DNA of 64,000 nt, taken from Candidula unifasciata. Taxonomy: Eukaryota > Mollusca > Gastropoda > Stylommatophora > Geomitridae. The translations under genes and the position numbers were made by a program. Under the pieces are notes generated by a model. That model was not told where the DNA came from, ran no database searches, and was given only the letters and a program-made list of their open reading frames with translations. Every line of letters begins with the position of its first letter. Positions within the stretch are counted from its first letter, which is position 1. The stretch lies in contig CAJHNH020008565.1 of assembly GCA_905116865.2 (NCBI GenBank), positions 558,001-622,000 on the forward strand, in the 5' to 3' direction. Below are positions 62,061-64,000 of this stretch, one piece after another.

Positions 62061-62144
62061 CTGAAACAGTGTAATAATCAGTCAGTGTTTTGACATTTTT
62101 TGGGCTCAGAATGAATGTATATTTAAAAACATTATGTTGTAAAA

Positions 62145-62515
62145 TGAGATGACAACAGCTCAGAGAAGCCAGCTTCAGGCCTCAAAAATTAGATATCTGA
62201 GAAAAGTGGTCCAATTGACAAGAAAAAACAAAGTTTGGAATGAGACAATACATCAGGACCTCATTATCCTAGCCTTACAAATTCGAGTGGATTAGTCAGT
62301 TATGATGGTTTGGACATGTATGCAGAATGGGAGTAAATCAGCCACCATGGCAGGCACAGAAGGCCAAGAACTAGGGCAACTGAGGGTTCACTGGGAAGAC
62401 AACAATCAACAGTCCCTGACAAAGACAAAAAGAAAATTGTAGACAGAGAAGTCCTGTGATCTCTCTGGCACACCTCTACACCCAAAGGTAGAAGAGGAGC
62501 CACTGAGTAAGTAAG
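62145..62515 (+). mobile_element. Retrotransposon tail remnant
   Basis: IRYLRKVVQLTRKNKVWNET-IHQDL matches the FLRRxxGVTRxDRxRNExIRxxL block after an RT domain. The next frame gives SQLWWFGHVCRMGVNQPPW (RWFGHVxRM). Frameshifted and 5'-truncated. Confidence 0.78.
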
Positions 62516-62684
62516 TATAATGAGTATATAGAGTTAACTCCATAGATTTATTCTAACCAGCACTTGATGAGTAATGTTGTCAATGTCATGTCAGCCAGCT
62601 TCACTTTCTAAGAAATGTCTTCACCTTGAAGGGAATTTGAACAAATGAGCACCAAGTTGGAGCCCAAAAATTTTAGCCATTGTT

Positions 62685-62910
62685 CTTCTTCACATTTACT
62701 GGCTGTAACTCTAGCCGAAATTTTTTATTTTTTTTTGTCAACCTTTGGACTTAAGACTTGTTTCAGAATCTGAATATTGCAAGCCTGACTCATCTATATG
62801 AAGATATCTGATTCCTTGCGTCTCAGGCAGGTGTACTCTGAAGGAAGTCCCCAATTAGCTGACTCTTATAACATGCTTGTTGGGGAGGCAGTTGAGTCTA
62901 TTCTTGATAT
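62685..62910 (-). repeat. R1 repeat, diverged copy
   Basis: TTCTTCACATTTACTGGCTG, CTGATTCCTTGCGTCTCAGG, CTCTTATAACATGCTTGTTG and GGAGGCAGTTGAGTCTATTC are the R1 blocks in order; several central ones are shortened. Confidence 0.68.
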
Positions 62911-63015
62911 TGCTGAAATGATCTTCCGGAACGGGAATTCCACTATTCTAAAGCTACTTCAGTGTACTGAACTGTTAGTTTATGAATTAATACCCTTAAT
63001 TAGAGTTAATCTTCA

Positions 63016-63565
63016 ATACCCTTAATTAGAGTTAATCTTCATCAACAATAACTAACTGGCTCAAGGTTAAGAGTAACATGTTTCCAGTGGAGCATCAACT
63101 TAGGGATGATGTGCAGAGAGCCTCCTCCACACCCCCATGTTGCCAGTAATTAGTTAGTGATTTATAGAGATTATGAATTTTGAAGTTGCTGTCAGCTGTT
63201 TTCTTAATTCAAATTTTTAACCTTCAAATTGTGCACACAGGTCATTTGACTTTTATCATTCATCACTAGATATTTCATTCATTAACCAATGATCATCATA
63301 TGACTGTTTTCTTCACATAATTCAAACCAAGTAAATCAACTAGGTCTGCACCAGTTAGGGGATAATGTCATAACCTCTAAGGAACTATGCCTATCACTGC
63401 ATTTCTGAAGGTCTTTAACATCTTCTGCCTGCTCCATTCAAGCCTGTAATGATTATCTATCTGGTTCAGTGCTGTATGAACAAGATGATGTGGCAAAAGT
63501 CTAATCTGGTTCTGTGAAGCTAACAGGGTCAGCTGGTGTCCGCAGAGACATACAGGTTATCCTTT
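63016..63565. other. Unassigned sequence
   Basis: No exon, repeat family or RNA gene recognised. Confidence 0.45.
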
Positions 63566-64000
63566 TAACCCCTTGGAGACGACTCAGCCGATCTATCAGC
63601 CAAACAGCAAAATCACCAAAAAGACGAATGGGCTGATCCGTCAGTCCGATAATACAAGCCTTGAGATTGGCTGGCAGGTTAACGTATCGCCTAGATTGCT
63701 TCTCGCATTTCTTGCATATGTGGGCTGTTCAATGATAAATGACAAAATGTGATGTGTTGTGTAATTTTACACTGATTCTTTGGGGGTATTACCTGTGCTC
63801 CACAATGGTGAAAAAGACTTGCATCAGAGCAACCAAAATATAGTAGGAGGCAGGAAAGGTAAGAGCTATGTGCCAGAGATGTCTGGAGTATCTACATTGG
63901 CTTTGCTCCCAAAGCACAGAGTTAGTACTTATTTAGGCTTCATTCATCAAAACATTTAGCCAGATTGTTCAATTTAGTCATGTTTGTCCTCAGTAATTAA

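Larger units (their letters stand above)
62061..64000. other. Upstream intron of BIRC6, no exon found
   Basis: The stretch was read on the minus strand for the propeller start (the human HSLSYHPALNAILAV block) and nothing similar appears. It holds the retrotransposon tail and R1 fragment listed separately, an 18-bp direct repeat near 62993-63040 (ACCCTTAATTAGAGTTAATC) and a TTAACCCC motif at 63565. Confidence 0.6.

Noticed and set aside
8881..61815. Several tRNA-like A-box/B-box pairs (8881, 9857, 36300, 44281, 55740, 56205, 57612)
   Set aside because: None can be folded by eye into a complete cloverleaf with paired acceptor stem; they are SINE heads.
1..64000. A search for a novel multi-gene defence or metabolic system
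   Set aside because: The window holds one host gene plus repeats and dead transposons. No operon, toxin-antitoxin, viral or biosynthetic cluster signals were seen on either strand.

Overview
This window is eukaryotic, animal-type DNA: AT-rich by eye, with genes broken into short exons with GT/AG borders, and introns filled with minisatellites, microsatellites and decayed transposons. The only host gene I can support lies on the minus strand and runs through almost the whole window. It is the N-terminal half of BIRC6 (BRUCE/Apollon), the giant inhibitor-of-apoptosis protein that is also a ubiquitin E2/E3 enzyme. I assembled 28 exons between 62060 (upstream) and 1136 (downstream). All 27 junctions keep one reading frame, giving about 2,240 residues. 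These align in order with roughly the first 2,200 residues of the human protein: beta-propeller start, BIR domain, rest of the propeller, jelly-roll region, then helical-repeat scaffold. The true N-terminus lies above 62.06 kb and I could not find it in the last 1.9 kb. The C-terminal half, including the UBC domain, lies beyond base 1. The low conservation outside core domains and the repeat types suggest an invertebrate, most likely a lophotrochozoan such as a gastropod mollusc; that placement is inference.

Layout by coordinate. 1-1.1 kb: a deleted mariner element with terminal inverted repeats. 1.1-16.5 kb: BIRC6 exons 28 to 21, with introns holding a repeated ~300-bp element (called R1 here), retrotransposon tails, a 19-bp and a 78-bp tandem array. 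17.0-17.8 kb: a ~620-bp (ATGT)n tract and a 190-bp foldback element. 18.8-28.7 kb: exons 20 to 13, one long degenerate reverse transcriptase and two further arrays. 30.2-32.5 kb: a complete, internally deleted piggyBac element between TTAA sites. 33.7-36.9 kb: exons 12 to 10. 36.9-46.5 kb: one intron dominated by a 37-bp minisatellite that has been split by retrotransposon insertions, followed by a second deleted mariner. 46.5-47.8 kb: the largest exon (1,226 bp). 48.2-49.1 kb: a 38-bp array whose units can each form a hairpin. 49.8-62.1 kb: exons 8 to 1, including the intact BIR zinc site split over three exons, with a third mariner, RT and RNase H fragments and a 52-bp array.

No other host gene, rRNA, functional tRNA, CRISPR array or operon was found. 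The mobile-element coding pieces are all broken. There is no evidence of a new multi-gene system. The less ordinary signals are the minisatellite with datable nested retroelement insertions and target duplications, the piggyBac derivative carrying its own tandem array, the foldback element, and the hairpin-unit array.
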